From contig CAXXIH010000002.1 of the NCBI GenBank assembly GCA_963663365.2, forward strand, positions 477,952-541,951: a stretch of 64,000 nt of DNA. Reading direction: 5' to 3'. The notes beneath the pieces are model-generated. The model did no database searches, was not told the DNA's origin, and worked only from the letters and a program-made list of their open reading frames with translations. Positions 8,464 through 17,633 of the stretch are shown one piece after another; the stretch's first letter is position 1; every line of letters begins with the position of its first letter. The position numbers and the translations under genes are program-made. This DNA comes from G963663365 sp963663365. GTDB taxonomy: Bacteria; Hinthialibacterota; Hinthialibacteria; Hinthialibacterales; G963663365.

Positions 8464-9678
8464 TTAAAAAACTTCTGTCACCTGATTAGACATCCTCAAA
8501 ATACTGTCAGAGACGCTTTTGATATGCTGAGAAGATGGAAATCTTGCTGTAAATTCCCTGTATGTTTCCAAGGCTTGTTCCGGATTCTCTTCCAATTCAT
8601 AGCATTCGGCAATCCGGAGCAAGGCGCTTTCCGCCATTTCATTCCTGGTCTTTGCATTACCGCTTGCATCCGGACAATTTTCTAGGGATTTCACAAAATC
8701 CTCATACGCTTCACGGGCGGCTGCAACCAGACGTGGAAATTTCTGTTCATTGTACGGTGCGCCGGGGACTATGGGCTTTTTCCATCGCATCGCCATCCGA
8801 TAACGGCACTCGGCAAGTTGGAACCACGCATTCTCAATATCGGATTCATTATAAAAGAAGCGGATGTAGGTTTTAAGCGCCTTTTGCGCATAACCGTAAT
8901 CTTCAATCCTCATTCCCCGCATCGCTGCATCATAAATCGCCTTTGCATCTTTGTCGCTGTCTTCGCTTTTTGAATGGATGAACAACAGACAAGATTCATA
9001 AGAACAGCTCACTACTCCGACCACGAATAATGGCAACAGCTGCGCAGTGAGGGCTTTCCGGAGGGGCCTACCCGATAGGATCGAAAAACCATATGCGCTT
9101 ACCGTAAAAAGCCAGACAAAAACCGGAATCGTGGCCATCTGACTGTAATCATTAAATCTCTGTATTTGAAAACCATTTCTTACTTCAATCAATTGGTGCA
9201 GCAAAACCATTGAAATCACATACACACAAGGCAATAAAAATGCGGCCACACCAAAGGGATAACAGCAGGCCATTCCAACCACTCGAATTCTTTGTTTCTC
9301 AAAATATGCAGTCGATTGAATTAGCCATACAAGGCCGGAAAATGCGAAAAAGATCATGATCTGTAGAAACGGCAATAGTATGATAAATAACACAACCCCA
9401 AAAAGCGCAGGAAAGAGAAAAGAATCGACATGAACGTTCGGAGTAGTTAAAACCGGGATAAAGTTAACCAATAGAAATGCTGTTCCCGCACAAAAAGCCC
9501 CTACAGCGGATAATATAAAAACAAAGAATAACGGCGTACGCCAATCGCTGCTTGGATCGAGATTTCGATAAAAGTTGCCCGGCCTATGAACAACCTCCCA
9601 GGCCATACGCCAATGCCCCCACCACATCGAGGCGTCTTCCGCTTCTGCTGAATTCATTTTCACGCCGCCGCTGCTCAT
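8464..9678 (-). CDS. Yip1-like membrane protein with C-terminal TPR-like region
   Basis: A 404-residue inner-membrane protein. A short cytosolic start (MAWEVVHRPGNFYRNL) resembles the opening of bacterial Yip1-domain proteins. About five hydrophobic helices follow near residues 49-75, 88-120, 135-160, 183-201 and 209-233. Residues 245-404 are soluble and helical, with TPR-like pairs (AWFQLAECRYRMA; ALLRIAECYELEENPEQALETYREF) like outer-membrane assembly TPR proteins. The ATG at 9678 is preferred over 9705 because AAGGGA lies 6 bases upstream, whereas 9705 has no ribosome site. Function is unknown; a membrane-anchored scaffold is a guess. It follows the HEAT-repeat gene on the same strand after a 258-base gap with no convincing gene. 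Confidence 0.7.
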   Translation of the reverse strand: MSSGGVKMNSAEAEDASMWWGHWRMAWEVVHRPGNFYRNLDPSSDWRTPLFFVFILSAVGAFCAGTAFLLVNFIPVLTTPNVHVDSFLFPALFGVVLFIILLPFLQIMIFFAFSGLVWLIQSTAYFEKQRIRVVGMACCYPFGVAAFLLPCVYVISMVLLHQLIEVRNGFQIQRFNDYSQMATIPVFVWLFTVSAYGFSILSGRPLRKALTAQLLPLFVVGVVSCSYESCLLFIHSKSEDSDKDAKAIYDAAMRGMRIEDYGYAQKALKTYIRFFYNESDIENAWFQLAECRYRMAMRWKKPIVPGAPYNEQKFPRLVAAAREAYEDFVKSLENCPDASGNAKTRNEMAESALLRIAECYELEENPEQALETYREFTARFPSSQHIKSVSDSILRMSNQVTEVF

Positions 9679-9936
9679 CGCAATTCCCTTGCAAGAGTCT
9701 AGCATGCGGAAAGTGGGAGTACGAAATTATTTTGATCGAGACTGCTCCCGGAAGTCCATCCAATCCTCGATGCACGTTTCGCACAGGTATGGATCGATGC
9801 CGTTTTGCGGTGAAAACAACAGTCCCGATTGTGGATTACCTTCATGCAACTGAACAAAATCTAAAAGTAACAAACTAACGACTGATTTGACTATTCGAAA
9901 ATATCCAACCATGCAGTAATAATTTTCGCTATCCCA

Positions 9937-11259
9937 CTATTTTGCCGCATCCTGCTCTTCATCGGGGCATATATTCTCCAATACCTCTTTTGCGGCTTTT
10001 CTGTTGTGGCCATCGTTATCTGCAGCAAGCCTGCGCAAAGCCAGTTCCGCTTCCCGGGCGGCTGGGCCCAAGTCACCCAGTATTTGAAAAACTCTATAAT
10101 TGACCGGATTTCCTTCACTTTTATTGATATGACCAATTAGCGCTGGAACCAGTTTTGAAATGCAATCCTCCCGCAATAGATGGGAGCGATCTATTTTCGT
10201 AATGACCTCCAAAGCTGAATCCCTTTCGTTGTAATCGTCAGACTTTAAAGATTTAAAAAGATGGTCCCACGCCTCGACAGATTCCGGCTCGAAACGAATA
10301 ACAATTTCTGCAATATATGGATTGATCCGCCCTCTTTCAGTGTGAAGTTTCTCTTTTAGGAATGGCAATGCCGTTTTCGACTCCGGCGTGAGCGCTGAAA
10401 ATGCATTTAAAGTATAGATACGCGTGTGGGTATCCTCAATTCTGTTAAAAGCACCAGCGAGTTCATCCACAAATGCAGATGTCGCCGAACCGACGGGGTT
10501 ATGGGATGTACCAAGATTCATGGCCAGAAAAGAAACGGCTCGATCATCGCCATTTTGCAGCGCTTCTAAAAATACACCCTCGGGCGGTTCTTTTTCAGGA
10601 AATCTTTGATACAAAAGCCGCGCAGCACAGACGCGGACATAACGATCCTCAGCATTCAGTGCTTTTCGCAAGGCCGGAATAGCCTCATCTGTTCTATGAA
10701 ACAATGCAGACAAGGCATGAATGGCGGAATTACGTACCTCGGAATCAGTATCCTGCATGGCCCGACTGGCAACTGTAATCACCTCAGGTGTGGCCTGATA
10801 AATGATACCTAGCGCACCAATACCAGCGCTTCGGACACGAGCTGAAGAGTCATCGGCCAGGTCAAATAGGCCTCCCGCTATCTTATTATTTGTCGTGCCA
10901 GCGCTGTTGCCTGTAAAAGAACGGGCAATAAATATCCGAGTATCATCCGAACCTGTTTTCAATTTCTCAAGAATCGCGGGCATAGCAGGATCGCCGATCA
11001 TAAGAAGTGCTGAAACGGCGAGCATCCGCACATGGTAATTCTCATCCTCAACAGCCTCGGCCAAAAACGGAATGAACCGCTCAGAATCAAGAGGCGTATG
11101 CTGAACGCGATACATGGAAATTCCTTTGTGATCCGCAATTTTCCGGGCATGAAATGCCTCAATGGCGGCCTGTATCGCATCACCATTCGGAGTGATCAAC
11201 GATTTCCGGGAAGGGAAAAAAAGAAAGGTGAAAAAAACATATCCGCCGCAAAGCGGCAA
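9937..11259 (-). CDS. HEAT-repeat protein, probably the 3' part of a frameshifted gene
   Basis: Up to 440 residues of helical HEAT repeats, for example AVEDENYHVRMLAVSALLMI, ADDSSARVRSAGIGALGI and LNAEDRYVRVCAARLLYQ, ending in a charged tail. The frame overlaps the upstream HEAT-repeat lipoprotein by 64 bases in the -1 frame. The nominal N-terminus (MPLCGGYVFF) comes from reading the neighbour's HEAT helix out of frame, and no ribosome site stands before it. HEAT text begins only after SLITPNGDAIQAAIEAF. The likely explanation is one protein of about 940 residues broken by a single-base change in the T-rich stretch near 11210-11245. A real second gene translated by coupling is the alternative. 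HEAT solenoids bind proteins; the partner is unknown. Confidence 0.6.
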   Translation of the reverse strand: MPLCGGYVFFTFLFFPSRKSLITPNGDAIQAAIEAFHARKIADHKGISMYRVQHTPLDSERFIPFLAEAVEDENYHVRMLAVSALLMIGDPAMPAILEKLKTGSDDTRIFIARSFTGNSAGTTNNKIAGGLFDLADDSSARVRSAGIGALGIIYQATPEVITVASRAMQDTDSEVRNSAIHALSALFHRTDEAIPALRKALNAEDRYVRVCAARLLYQRFPEKEPPEGVFLEALQNGDDRAVSFLAMNLGTSHNPVGSATSAFVDELAGAFNRIEDTHTRIYTLNAFSALTPESKTALPFLKEKLHTERGRINPYIAEIVIRFEPESVEAWDHLFKSLKSDDYNERDSALEVITKIDRSHLLREDCISKLVPALIGHINKSEGNPVNYRVFQILGDLGPAAREAELALRRLAADNDGHNRKAAKEVLENICPDEEQDAAK

Positions 11260-12746
11260 AGATACGCCTGTTCGCTCTTCAGGGCCTCAATAAGGACCGG
11301 GCGGGCATTATCATCATGCTCAAAAAATCGAAGAACTCCGGCAGCATAGACACGCACCAAAAGGCTTTCGTCATGTAGAAGGGAGAGCAGTACCGGTGCG
11401 GCTTCGGGATGGTCTTTGATTGTCCACTGTGTTGTTTCCAAGGCTTTGAAGCGTACATAGCGGTTCTCATCCTGCATCATGGATTGAAGAACAGGAAAAA
11501 CCTGCGGCGAAGCGCTCTCGATCCTCCCCAATGAACTTGCTGCCGCTCCACGCACAAAAAAAGTCTCATCCATCGCGCATTCCAATATCGGACGCAACAT
11601 TTGTGATGTGACTTGATCCTGTTTGCGAAGTTCCGCTTCGCTCTGAAGCATATCGGCTATACGCATCAGAGCGGATTCATTTTTCGATAATGCAGCCGCT
11701 TTCTCTTTTTCCATTTGGGGATAAACAGAATATAAAAGTCTTTCGGCTTCTTGCAGCACACAATATTGGTCACTTCCAAGCGTTTCAACTAACGCATCGA
11801 TTCCTTTCGGACCAATTCTGACAATTGTTGGTATCGATGCTATATCTGATACACCTTCATAAAGGGAGCCTACAAACGGCGTATATTGTCCTGAACGCGA
11901 TATGCTTTCAAATCGTGTACGCATACAGTCCATAAGCATGGGCACCGCTGATTCGGCCGCCGGTCCGATAGAACACAAGGCTGTTGCCGCGTACTGACCA
12001 GCCTCGGTTTTTTGATCCTTAAGCACTCTAGTCAGGGCGGCAACGACCTTTTCTATTGATGGATCATTTTGGGGAGCATCGGCGAAAATCGCGCCCAAAG
12101 CTCTAGCCGCATTGATCTTTTCAGATGACTCTCCGAGACATAGCCATTCAATGAGGAGGGGCGTGGCATCACGGGCAGCGGGGCCGATTCCAGCCAGGCC
12201 ACGTATGACTCCATAATCAACTTTGCCATGTCTCCTTTGGAGCGCTCCAACAAGTACCGGTACTGCGTCTGCGGCATCAGGCCCCATGGCTCCAAGCGCC
12301 TCGGCAATCGTGACAGCAATCAAACCATCGGATTGCCGAAAAATCTTGGCGAGCTGCGGGACTGCGGACTTAGCTTTGGAGCCCAGTATCTTAAAAGCCT
12401 CTGCCGCACCCAAGCGTAGAAGTTCATCATTTTCCGGGCCCAGCATCGCCACAAGTTCCTCGACGGGAGCGGGATCCATACTCAGCAACGCTTCCGTCGC
12501 CTCCTCCCGGACCAAGGCCGGTTTGTCCGGTGCACGAGACTCCAAGATATCAATAAGTTCAGGGCTCCAGGTACGCGCCGGAACCGCACGTGGAGAAGAA
12601 ATCGGAGTAGGTACGGATACAACTGCCGTTTGTGTCTCAACCTGAAGATAACTCTTTGCTGTCTCATCTTCCCCGGAAGGTCCGCAAGCGGCCATGAATT
12701 GAAGAACCGAAATCAGAACCGGCAATGATACGCGTTGGAGATTCAT
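11196..12746 (-). CDS. HEAT-repeat lipoprotein (5' part, frameshift near its end)
   Basis: A 516-residue frame opening with a lipoprotein signal: hydrophobic LPVLISVLQ and lipobox FMAAC with C21 as the lipidated cysteine. A Pro/Ser/Thr-rich linker follows, then many HEAT repeats (LLRLGAAEAFKILG, VTIAEALGAMGPDAADAVPVL, VRGAAASSLGRIE, VRFKALETTQW, VRVYAAGVLRFFE). The last repeat (CRFAADMFF) runs into SPFFFSLPGNR and a stop at 11196, mid-repeat. HEAT repeats continue in the -1 frame of the overlapping 9937-11259 frame. The start at 12746 has a strong AGGGGGAGAG site. It is probably an envelope-anchored scaffold; no enzymatic motif is visible. Confidence 0.8.
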   Translation of the reverse strand: MNLQRVSLPVLISVLQFMAACGPSGEDETAKSYLQVETQTAVVSVPTPISSPRAVPARTWSPELIDILESRAPDKPALVREEATEALLSMDPAPVEELVAMLGPENDELLRLGAAEAFKILGSKAKSAVPQLAKIFRQSDGLIAVTIAEALGAMGPDAADAVPVLVGALQRRHGKVDYGVIRGLAGIGPAARDATPLLIEWLCLGESSEKINAARALGAIFADAPQNDPSIEKVVAALTRVLKDQKTEAGQYAATALCSIGPAAESAVPMLMDCMRTRFESISRSGQYTPFVGSLYEGVSDIASIPTIVRIGPKGIDALVETLGSDQYCVLQEAERLLYSVYPQMEKEKAAALSKNESALMRIADMLQSEAELRKQDQVTSQMLRPILECAMDETFFVRGAAASSLGRIESASPQVFPVLQSMMQDENRYVRFKALETTQWTIKDHPEAAPVLLSLLHDESLLVRVYAAGVLRFFEHDDNARPVLIEALKSEQAYLCRFAADMFFSPFFFSLPGNR

Positions 12747-12792
12747 GCTTCTCTCCCCCTTTTTCTACTGACATTAGTCCATTATCAATCTA

Positions 12793-12821
12793 ACGGTTAC
12801 CGCAAAACCGTAGTCACGGTT
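12793..12821. promoter_or_regulatory. Three ACGGTT/AACCGT elements, candidate operator cluster
   Basis: ACGGTT at 12793-12798, its inverse AACCGT at 12806-12811, and ACGGTT again at 12816-12821, about 50-75 bases before the HEAT lipoprotein start at 12746. The arrangement gives both an inverted and a direct repeat. Hexamers recur by chance, so this is only suggestive. Confidence 0.25.
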
Positions 12822-12909
12822 ATGATAACATTATGCTTACAAAGTCCTAGCCGATAATTGCCAGATTCACATTAAAACCCACTTCAGGGTGTTGAATACC
12901 AGCTATTTG

Positions 12910-12968
12910 AACAAGACTTATGGCTGAGTGACTCGAATTCGCCGCTCGGCGTGGTCATAAGTCTTGTT
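12910..12968. repeat. Perfect 13-base inverted repeat enclosing two small hairpins
   Basis: AACAAGACTTATG (12910-12922) is matched exactly by CATAAGTCTTGTT (12956-12968), 33 bases apart. The interval holds GAG-TGA-CTC (12926-12934) and CGCC-GCTC-GGCG (12940-12951), so a branched, cloverleaf-like fold is possible. TATTTGA occurs at 12904-12910 and again at 12977-12983. Lying between divergent genes, it is not a terminator of either. It may be a small palindromic element or a regulatory structure. Confidence 0.5.
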
Positions 12969-13119
12969 TTGACAAGTATTTGATCATCAAAGGAACCGTT
13001 GTATCCTACTGATAATTCGATATTCAGCCTTCTTGAGCAAGACATCATTATGCCGTTGCTTTGGGAGGAGAACCGAAGGGCTATTTAGGAAATCCAGGCT
13101 TAAAAGGAACCTTTTCATC

Positions 13120-14109
13120 ATGACGATAAAAGATGTAACGCGGCGTGACTTTTTACAAATCGCTGCTCCCGCGAGTTTTGGATTGACTGCACTTCTATCT
13201 TCCGGTTGTAACTCATTGACAGAATCTTCATCTATGACTCAAGCCCTTACTACACCATCCATGATCGCTGCCAAATCAAGCCATACATTCAGTATCCTGC
13301 AAGTAACCGATATTCATTTCTTTGCCGATACCCCGGAGAAAGATCAACAAACAGTTCGCGATCTCCGGAATCTCATTAAACACTGGAATCCGGATATGTT
13401 GATTGCGACAGGCGATCTGTGGCATAACAATCCGGATGGCCGCGGGCAAGAGTTCTGCGAATGGAGTGCGGCACGCTTATCCGAACTAGGCATTCCTTGG
13501 ACATTTGCATGGGGCAACCATGACCGGCTGGACGACGTCGCGCAAGGTCACACCATTTTTGAACAATCCCCCAATAGTCTTTATTCCCGTGGTGATGGAT
13601 TTGGCAACTATCGAATCGAGATTCAAAATAAGCGTTCGAATGAACCTTTATGGCAACTCTATGTGATGAATAGCGGCCGCGACGGCCTCGCCGACCGGGA
13701 ACGACAATGGATTCAAAGCGAAACAGATCAAATCAAGAATGTTCCGGGGATCGCGTTTTGCCATATTCCTGTGTATCAATACAAAACAATCTGGGATGAA
13801 AAGCGGGCAAACGGCATCAAATTTGAAGATGTCTGCTTTGAAAAAGACCAGGGTGCGGCCTTAGAGGCCATCGCGAAAACCGGACGAGTCCAGGCGATGT
13901 TTGTCGGGCACGATCATGTTAACGATTACGCCGGGACTGAAACCGAAGTGGAACTGGTTTATGGCCGGGCAACCGGATATGGCGGGTATGGTGGCGATAA
14001 AGTTGAAAAGGGCGCCAAACTGATCGAACTCGATCTAAAAAAGAAAACCTATTCATTTCTAAGCGTTTTTGCCGACGGGCGAACTTGGCAACCGGATTCG
14101 ACCACCTAA
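13120..14109 (+). CDS. Tat-exported lipoprotein metallophosphoesterase
   Basis: A 329-residue calcineurin-like phosphoesterase. The metal-binding motifs are complete and ordered: D64 and H66 in QVTDIHFF, D99 in ATGDLWHN, N133-H134 in WGNHDRLDD, H215 in AFCHIPVY, and H264/H266 in VGHDHVNDY. The N-terminus has a twin-arginine motif (TRRDFLQIAAP) followed by a lipobox-like LLSSGC with C30, so it is probably a Tat-exported lipoprotein. The ATG at 13120 is chosen because AAGGAA precedes it by 10 bases and it starts directly before the Tat motif; the frame extends to 13033 without a ribosome site. Secreted relatives act on phosphodiesters or phosphomonoesters; the substrate here is unknown. Confidence 0.88.
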   Translation: MTIKDVTRRDFLQIAAPASFGLTALLSSGCNSLTESSSMTQALTTPSMIAAKSSHTFSILQVTDIHFFADTPEKDQQTVRDLRNLIKHWNPDMLIATGDLWHNNPDGRGQEFCEWSAARLSELGIPWTFAWGNHDRLDDVAQGHTIFEQSPNSLYSRGDGFGNYRIEIQNKRSNEPLWQLYVMNSGRDGLADRERQWIQSETDQIKNVPGIAFCHIPVYQYKTIWDEKRANGIKFEDVCFEKDQGAALEAIAKTGRVQAMFVGHDHVNDYAGTETEVELVYGRATGYGGYGGDKVEKGAKLIELDLKKKTYSFLSVFADGRTWQPDSTT

Positions 14110-14271
14110 AAACGTATGCTCGGTAATCTTTGCGAAATGTAGCCACGATCATTACGGTTGACACAGAAATAGAATCCAAGCCAGTATGTGTATCATCACC
14201 TGGATGAATGCAATGTCGGAATGAGACAACTGATTGTACATCATCATCCGGAATGGCAAAGGATTTAAAAT

Positions 14272-16644
14272 ATGGATTCCGCTGCCCGCACTGTTCATAC
14301 CGTTTTTATCCCGGGAATAATCCTGTTGATGCTGATGGCTATAGCGAATAGTGCCATGGCCGAGAGATCGATTGAGATCGGAAGTGAAAACTGCCAAATC
14401 CGGTTTGATCCAACTACCGGCGGCCTCTGGAGCATAAGAAATCCACAACTCGAAGATGAATGCCTGAAAGATGGAAATCCCGGGACAATGCCCTTTAGGA
14501 TTTATGCCGACCTAAAAGAAGAGTTTGTAATCGGGCAGAATGAACTATTCCAGCTGGTATTCCAAAAACCGGAAGAAATATGCGCCACCGTAATACAACC
14601 TGATTCCTGTCAACTCACTGAGGTTATCCGCAAGAACGGCCTGACCCTGATTTATGAAGGCGGTGGATTTGAAATTCGGCTGGCCATCGTTCTTAAGGAT
14701 GTAGCGGGAGTTTCCGATTGGACTTTGCAGATAAAAAATACAGGTTCGCAACCGCGGGATTTGCTAATTGATTTCCCTGCCCTAAATGGTGTCCGCTTGG
14801 GACCGGAACCGGCAGAAAACCTAGCCACGGCCATGGATCAAGCCGGAGTAACTGTTCCGGCCTGGGAGCGTCCGGGAGGCGTATTAGGCGAAAGCAATCA
14901 ATTATCCATGCAATGGCACGCCATTTGGGACCCACATACAAAAAGCGCCTTGGGTTTGCTCTTTATGGATCCGGATGCCAGGCCCAAACGGCTGGTATTG
15001 GCGGAACCATCCATCGATTTGCATTATTTTCCTCCCATAAAGCTTCAGCCAGGAGAATCATATACCGCACCGCCGGTTCGTTTTCTAGTATATGCAGGTG
15101 ACTGGAAACCGGCAGCGCGCGCCTATCGAGCCTGGCATGATAAGGCCTTCGGACATCTGGAGCCGCCGGAATGGTATCGCCATTCAAACGGAAGTGTCGG
15201 CCGCCACTTTAAAAAAGCCGGTCCCGGAGTCAGCCCAAGCAATAGTATCCAAGTTATTTTGGATGATTTCAGGGAACTTCCCGCCACACATATTCGCTGT
15301 CCTATCGATTTTCCTGAATACGCTTTCTACTGCCGGGCTTCTATGTTCGGTCCCGTGCATATCGATGGAGATAACATTATCCGTGAAGACATGGGTGGCG
15401 CTGAAGCTCTTCGTGAGGGAATTGAAGGAGTTCACCGGCTGGGTCTGCACACTCAAATCTATGTTGAAGGCTTTATCGTTCATAAAGACAGCGAACTTGC
15501 ACGTTCCGGGAATGCCGAACGTTGGGCCGTAACACATAGAGATGGCACCCAAATCGGTCCATACAGCAAACAAAATTTCTACCATATGTGCCCAGGTTGT
15601 GTGGAATGGCAGGACCATCTCGCCGGCATGGTTGGACGGTTGTTGCGCGAAACGGGAGCGGATGGAGTACGTCTCGATTCGCTCGGATTTTATTATTTGC
15701 CCTGCTACAACCCGGCACACAACCATAAAAAACCATTCGGCTACAATGAGTGGATCAAACAACTGCTGGCAAAAGTCCACGATGCAGCCGTGGCAGCCAA
15801 TCCCAATATGCTGCTCTCGACTGAGGGTTCTGCGGATTGGTTCACACCATGGGTACATGGCGCACTAACCAGCCGTTGTTCCCGCGATCTTCCCTTTATG
15901 CGCCTGGCTGTCGGTCCGTACCGGCCCTATGTCTATGCCACAGGTTCCGTGTGGGCGTCACTGTCGGGTTTCCCGGGCGGAGGCTGCGAGTCAATCGATA
16001 TAAAACCATTGGATGCGAACTGGCTATGCGCCCGTTTTCCTGTGCATCAAGCTCTTGTATGGGGAGATGTGCTCGATAGCGATCCGCAATCGTCCGATCC
16101 GGAAATCGTCACACGCCAGTTTGCCGGAGACGGCTATTGGGCCGTTGTTGCCGTGCGTCCTGCAAGTCAAGAACGAATTTGGCCCAGAGGCACGGGTCTC
16201 TCGGAGAAACATGCCGATTATACACTGACATTTCCCGGATTGGCCCCATTGGTAGAAGACGCGGTCATTTGTGACATCGAAACACTTGCATGGCAACCAC
16301 TCAAAACCGAACGAGACGGCGATGATCTACATTTGCGGCTGAAGACCAATTGGGGATTGATTATCCTTCGACGCCAGGACAGCCCCAAAGTGGCCGGCTT
16401 CGATCCATTGCCAGTGTTGCATGGCGGTGAATCAACAACATTTACGATTCAATTATTGTCTTCAGACTCCTACAAAGGCAACATCCATGTCACAGCCCCC
16501 GGCTTGAATATTAAACCGGATAAAGTCTCCGTTTCGGATCAGGTCACAGTAAACGTCCCGGCCGGCACTTTCCCAGGTCATTATGCCGTACAACTCAATG
16601 GAGAGAATCTGTTAGGGATAAAACGATTTCTGGTGGTGGAGTAA
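14272..16644 (+). CDS. Secreted DUF6259-type glycoside-hydrolase-like protein
   Basis: A 790-residue exported protein; residues 1-30 are a Sec signal (hydrophobic IPGIILLMLMAIANSAMA). A beta-sandwich N-terminal domain (about 32-280) is followed by a TIM-barrel with ETGADGVRLDSLGFYY, which resembles the nucleophile strand of clan GH-D/GH31-like alpha-galactosidases, and then a C-terminal beta domain. I place it in DUF6259 from this arrangement; the aspartate of VRLDSL is a plausible catalytic residue. The substrate is unknown. The ATG at 14272 follows AAAGGA by about 9 bases. It is co-directional with the phosphoesterase (162-base gap) and the prepilin-like gene. Confidence 0.7.
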   Translation: MDSAARTVHTVFIPGIILLMLMAIANSAMAERSIEIGSENCQIRFDPTTGGLWSIRNPQLEDECLKDGNPGTMPFRIYADLKEEFVIGQNELFQLVFQKPEEICATVIQPDSCQLTEVIRKNGLTLIYEGGGFEIRLAIVLKDVAGVSDWTLQIKNTGSQPRDLLIDFPALNGVRLGPEPAENLATAMDQAGVTVPAWERPGGVLGESNQLSMQWHAIWDPHTKSALGLLFMDPDARPKRLVLAEPSIDLHYFPPIKLQPGESYTAPPVRFLVYAGDWKPAARAYRAWHDKAFGHLEPPEWYRHSNGSVGRHFKKAGPGVSPSNSIQVILDDFRELPATHIRCPIDFPEYAFYCRASMFGPVHIDGDNIIREDMGGAEALREGIEGVHRLGLHTQIYVEGFIVHKDSELARSGNAERWAVTHRDGTQIGPYSKQNFYHMCPGCVEWQDHLAGMVGRLLRETGADGVRLDSLGFYYLPCYNPAHNHKKPFGYNEWIKQLLAKVHDAAVAANPNMLLSTEGSADWFTPWVHGALTSRCSRDLPFMRLAVGPYRPYVYATGSVWASLSGFPGGGCESIDIKPLDANWLCARFPVHQALVWGDVLDSDPQSSDPEIVTRQFAGDGYWAVVAVRPASQERIWPRGTGLSEKHADYTLTFPGLAPLVEDAVICDIETLAWQPLKTERDGDDLHLRLKTNWGLIILRRQDSPKVAGFDPLPVLHGGESTTFTIQLLSSDSYKGNIHVTAPGLNIKPDKVSVSDQVTVNVPAGTFPGHYAVQLNGENLLGIKRFLVVE

Positions 16645-16814
16645 AGCCAAACTGATATGCGTGCCTTGGACTACCGTTTGCGCGATTTCTAATTCTATTG
16701 AGTTTAAAAGCCTCATCTCTGCTAGACTATCCAACAGGCTACAACACCAAGAAATGCAATCATCCCGGCATGAGCAAAGGAAAGCCGGTTTGTGCGGTTT
16801 ATGGAGTCCGGAGG

Positions 16815-17504
16815 ATGCTAAGTTCTAATTTGCCTCACCAAAATCGTTCTAGCTTTACTCTGATTGAGTTGCTGATTGTCGTCGCCATTATCGGAATTTT
16901 GGCGGCAATCGCGGTTCCGAATTTTATGAACGCCCAAATGCGGGCAAAGATTGCACGCTGTTACTCCGATATGCATTCCCTAACTGTCGCAATCCAAGCC
17001 TTTACAATCGACAATGGGGTAATGCTTGTTGATATTAGAGATGACGATACCAAGGTTGGCATTGACCGGCTCAGAGATATTTTCAGAGGTGTCAGCGGCC
17101 AGGGCAGCAGCGACCGTGACTTTACAAAGATATTGATTCCTTTAACCACGCCCGTCTCTTATATGGGGACAATCCCCAAGGATCCATTCGCCTATAAAAG
17201 TGACCGTATCATCACCGGATTTAATGAAGATCCAAAACGTATCGGTAATGACACGTATGCCTATTGGGATCACGATCCCACAATTACTCCGTATGAAAAT
17301 CCCGATTATGTACTGGGCCATATTGCCTCGGTTGGTGGCGGTCCTCTCCAGCCGCGCGAGTTTATTCTTTTAAGTTATGGTCCCGATCAGGGCAAATTAT
17401 GGAGTGTTGGGTTGAATATGGGAATGCCTTACAACGCCACGAACGGCCTGGCCAGCGCGGGTGAGATTTTCTTACGGTCCAGTGGAAGAAGCAGCGAGAA
17501 TTGA
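16815..17504 (+). CDS. Type IV prepilin-like protein (N-methylation signal)
   Basis: A 229-residue pseudopilin-like protein with a classic prepilin signal: a short basic leader, then SS|FTLIELLIVVAIIGILAA. The glutamate at +5 (E18 of the precursor) is present; the residue before the cut is Ser instead of the commoner Gly. The mature part has a long alpha-1 helix and a C-terminal beta region (PKDPFAYKSD, LLSYGPDQGKLW, YNATNGLASAGEIF) of a type common as one-off genes in Planctomycetota-like and candidate-phylum genomes. The ATG at 16815 gives a leader of normal length and has GGAG upstream; the frame is open to 16698. No pilus or type II secretion genes are nearby, so its role is unclear. Confidence 0.8.
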   Translation: MLSSNLPHQNRSSFTLIELLIVVAIIGILAAIAVPNFMNAQMRAKIARCYSDMHSLTVAIQAFTIDNGVMLVDIRDDDTKVGIDRLRDIFRGVSGQGSSDRDFTKILIPLTTPVSYMGTIPKDPFAYKSDRIITGFNEDPKRIGNDTYAYWDHDPTITPYENPDYVLGHIASVGGGPLQPREFILLSYGPDQGKLWSVGLNMGMPYNATNGLASAGEIFLRSSGRSSEN

Positions 17505-17633
17505 GGTCTCTCAAGACAAAGTCAAGAAACTACTTTGCCAACTTTACAGCCCATTCTAATTCACCCACCCCCACAAGATCGCGCTGAATACTTAATGAGA
17601 TATCCTGTATTATATCTTTCATCATCATCCCGC

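Larger units (their letters stand above)
12747..13119. other. Divergent intergenic region, 373 bases
   Basis: It lies between the HEAT-repeat lipoprotein (minus) and the phosphoesterase (plus). It contains a cluster of ACGGTT elements (12793-12821) and a 13-base inverted repeat enclosing smaller hairpins (12910-12968). No gene is supported. Confidence 0.5.

Noticed and set aside
9727..9912. Minus-strand 61-codon frame with a CETCIED motif between the HEAT-repeat and Yip1-like genes
   Set aside because: The CxxC is unpaired, there is no ribosome site before the ATG, and the N-terminal half does not look like protein. It may be a decayed zinc-ribbon gene, but the evidence is too thin.
11205..11245. 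Canonical programmed -1 ribosomal frameshift at the T7 runs
   Set aside because: In the reading frame the runs appear as ATG-TTT-TTT-TCA and TTC-TTT-TTT-TCC, so the base before the two TTT codons is G or C, not T. No obvious stimulatory pseudoknot follows. A mutation or sequencing error is simpler.
15184..15858. 224-codon frame antisense to the DUF6259-type gene
   Set aside because: Fully inside a well-supported gene on the other strand. Length alone is not evidence, because antisense frames are common at this base composition.
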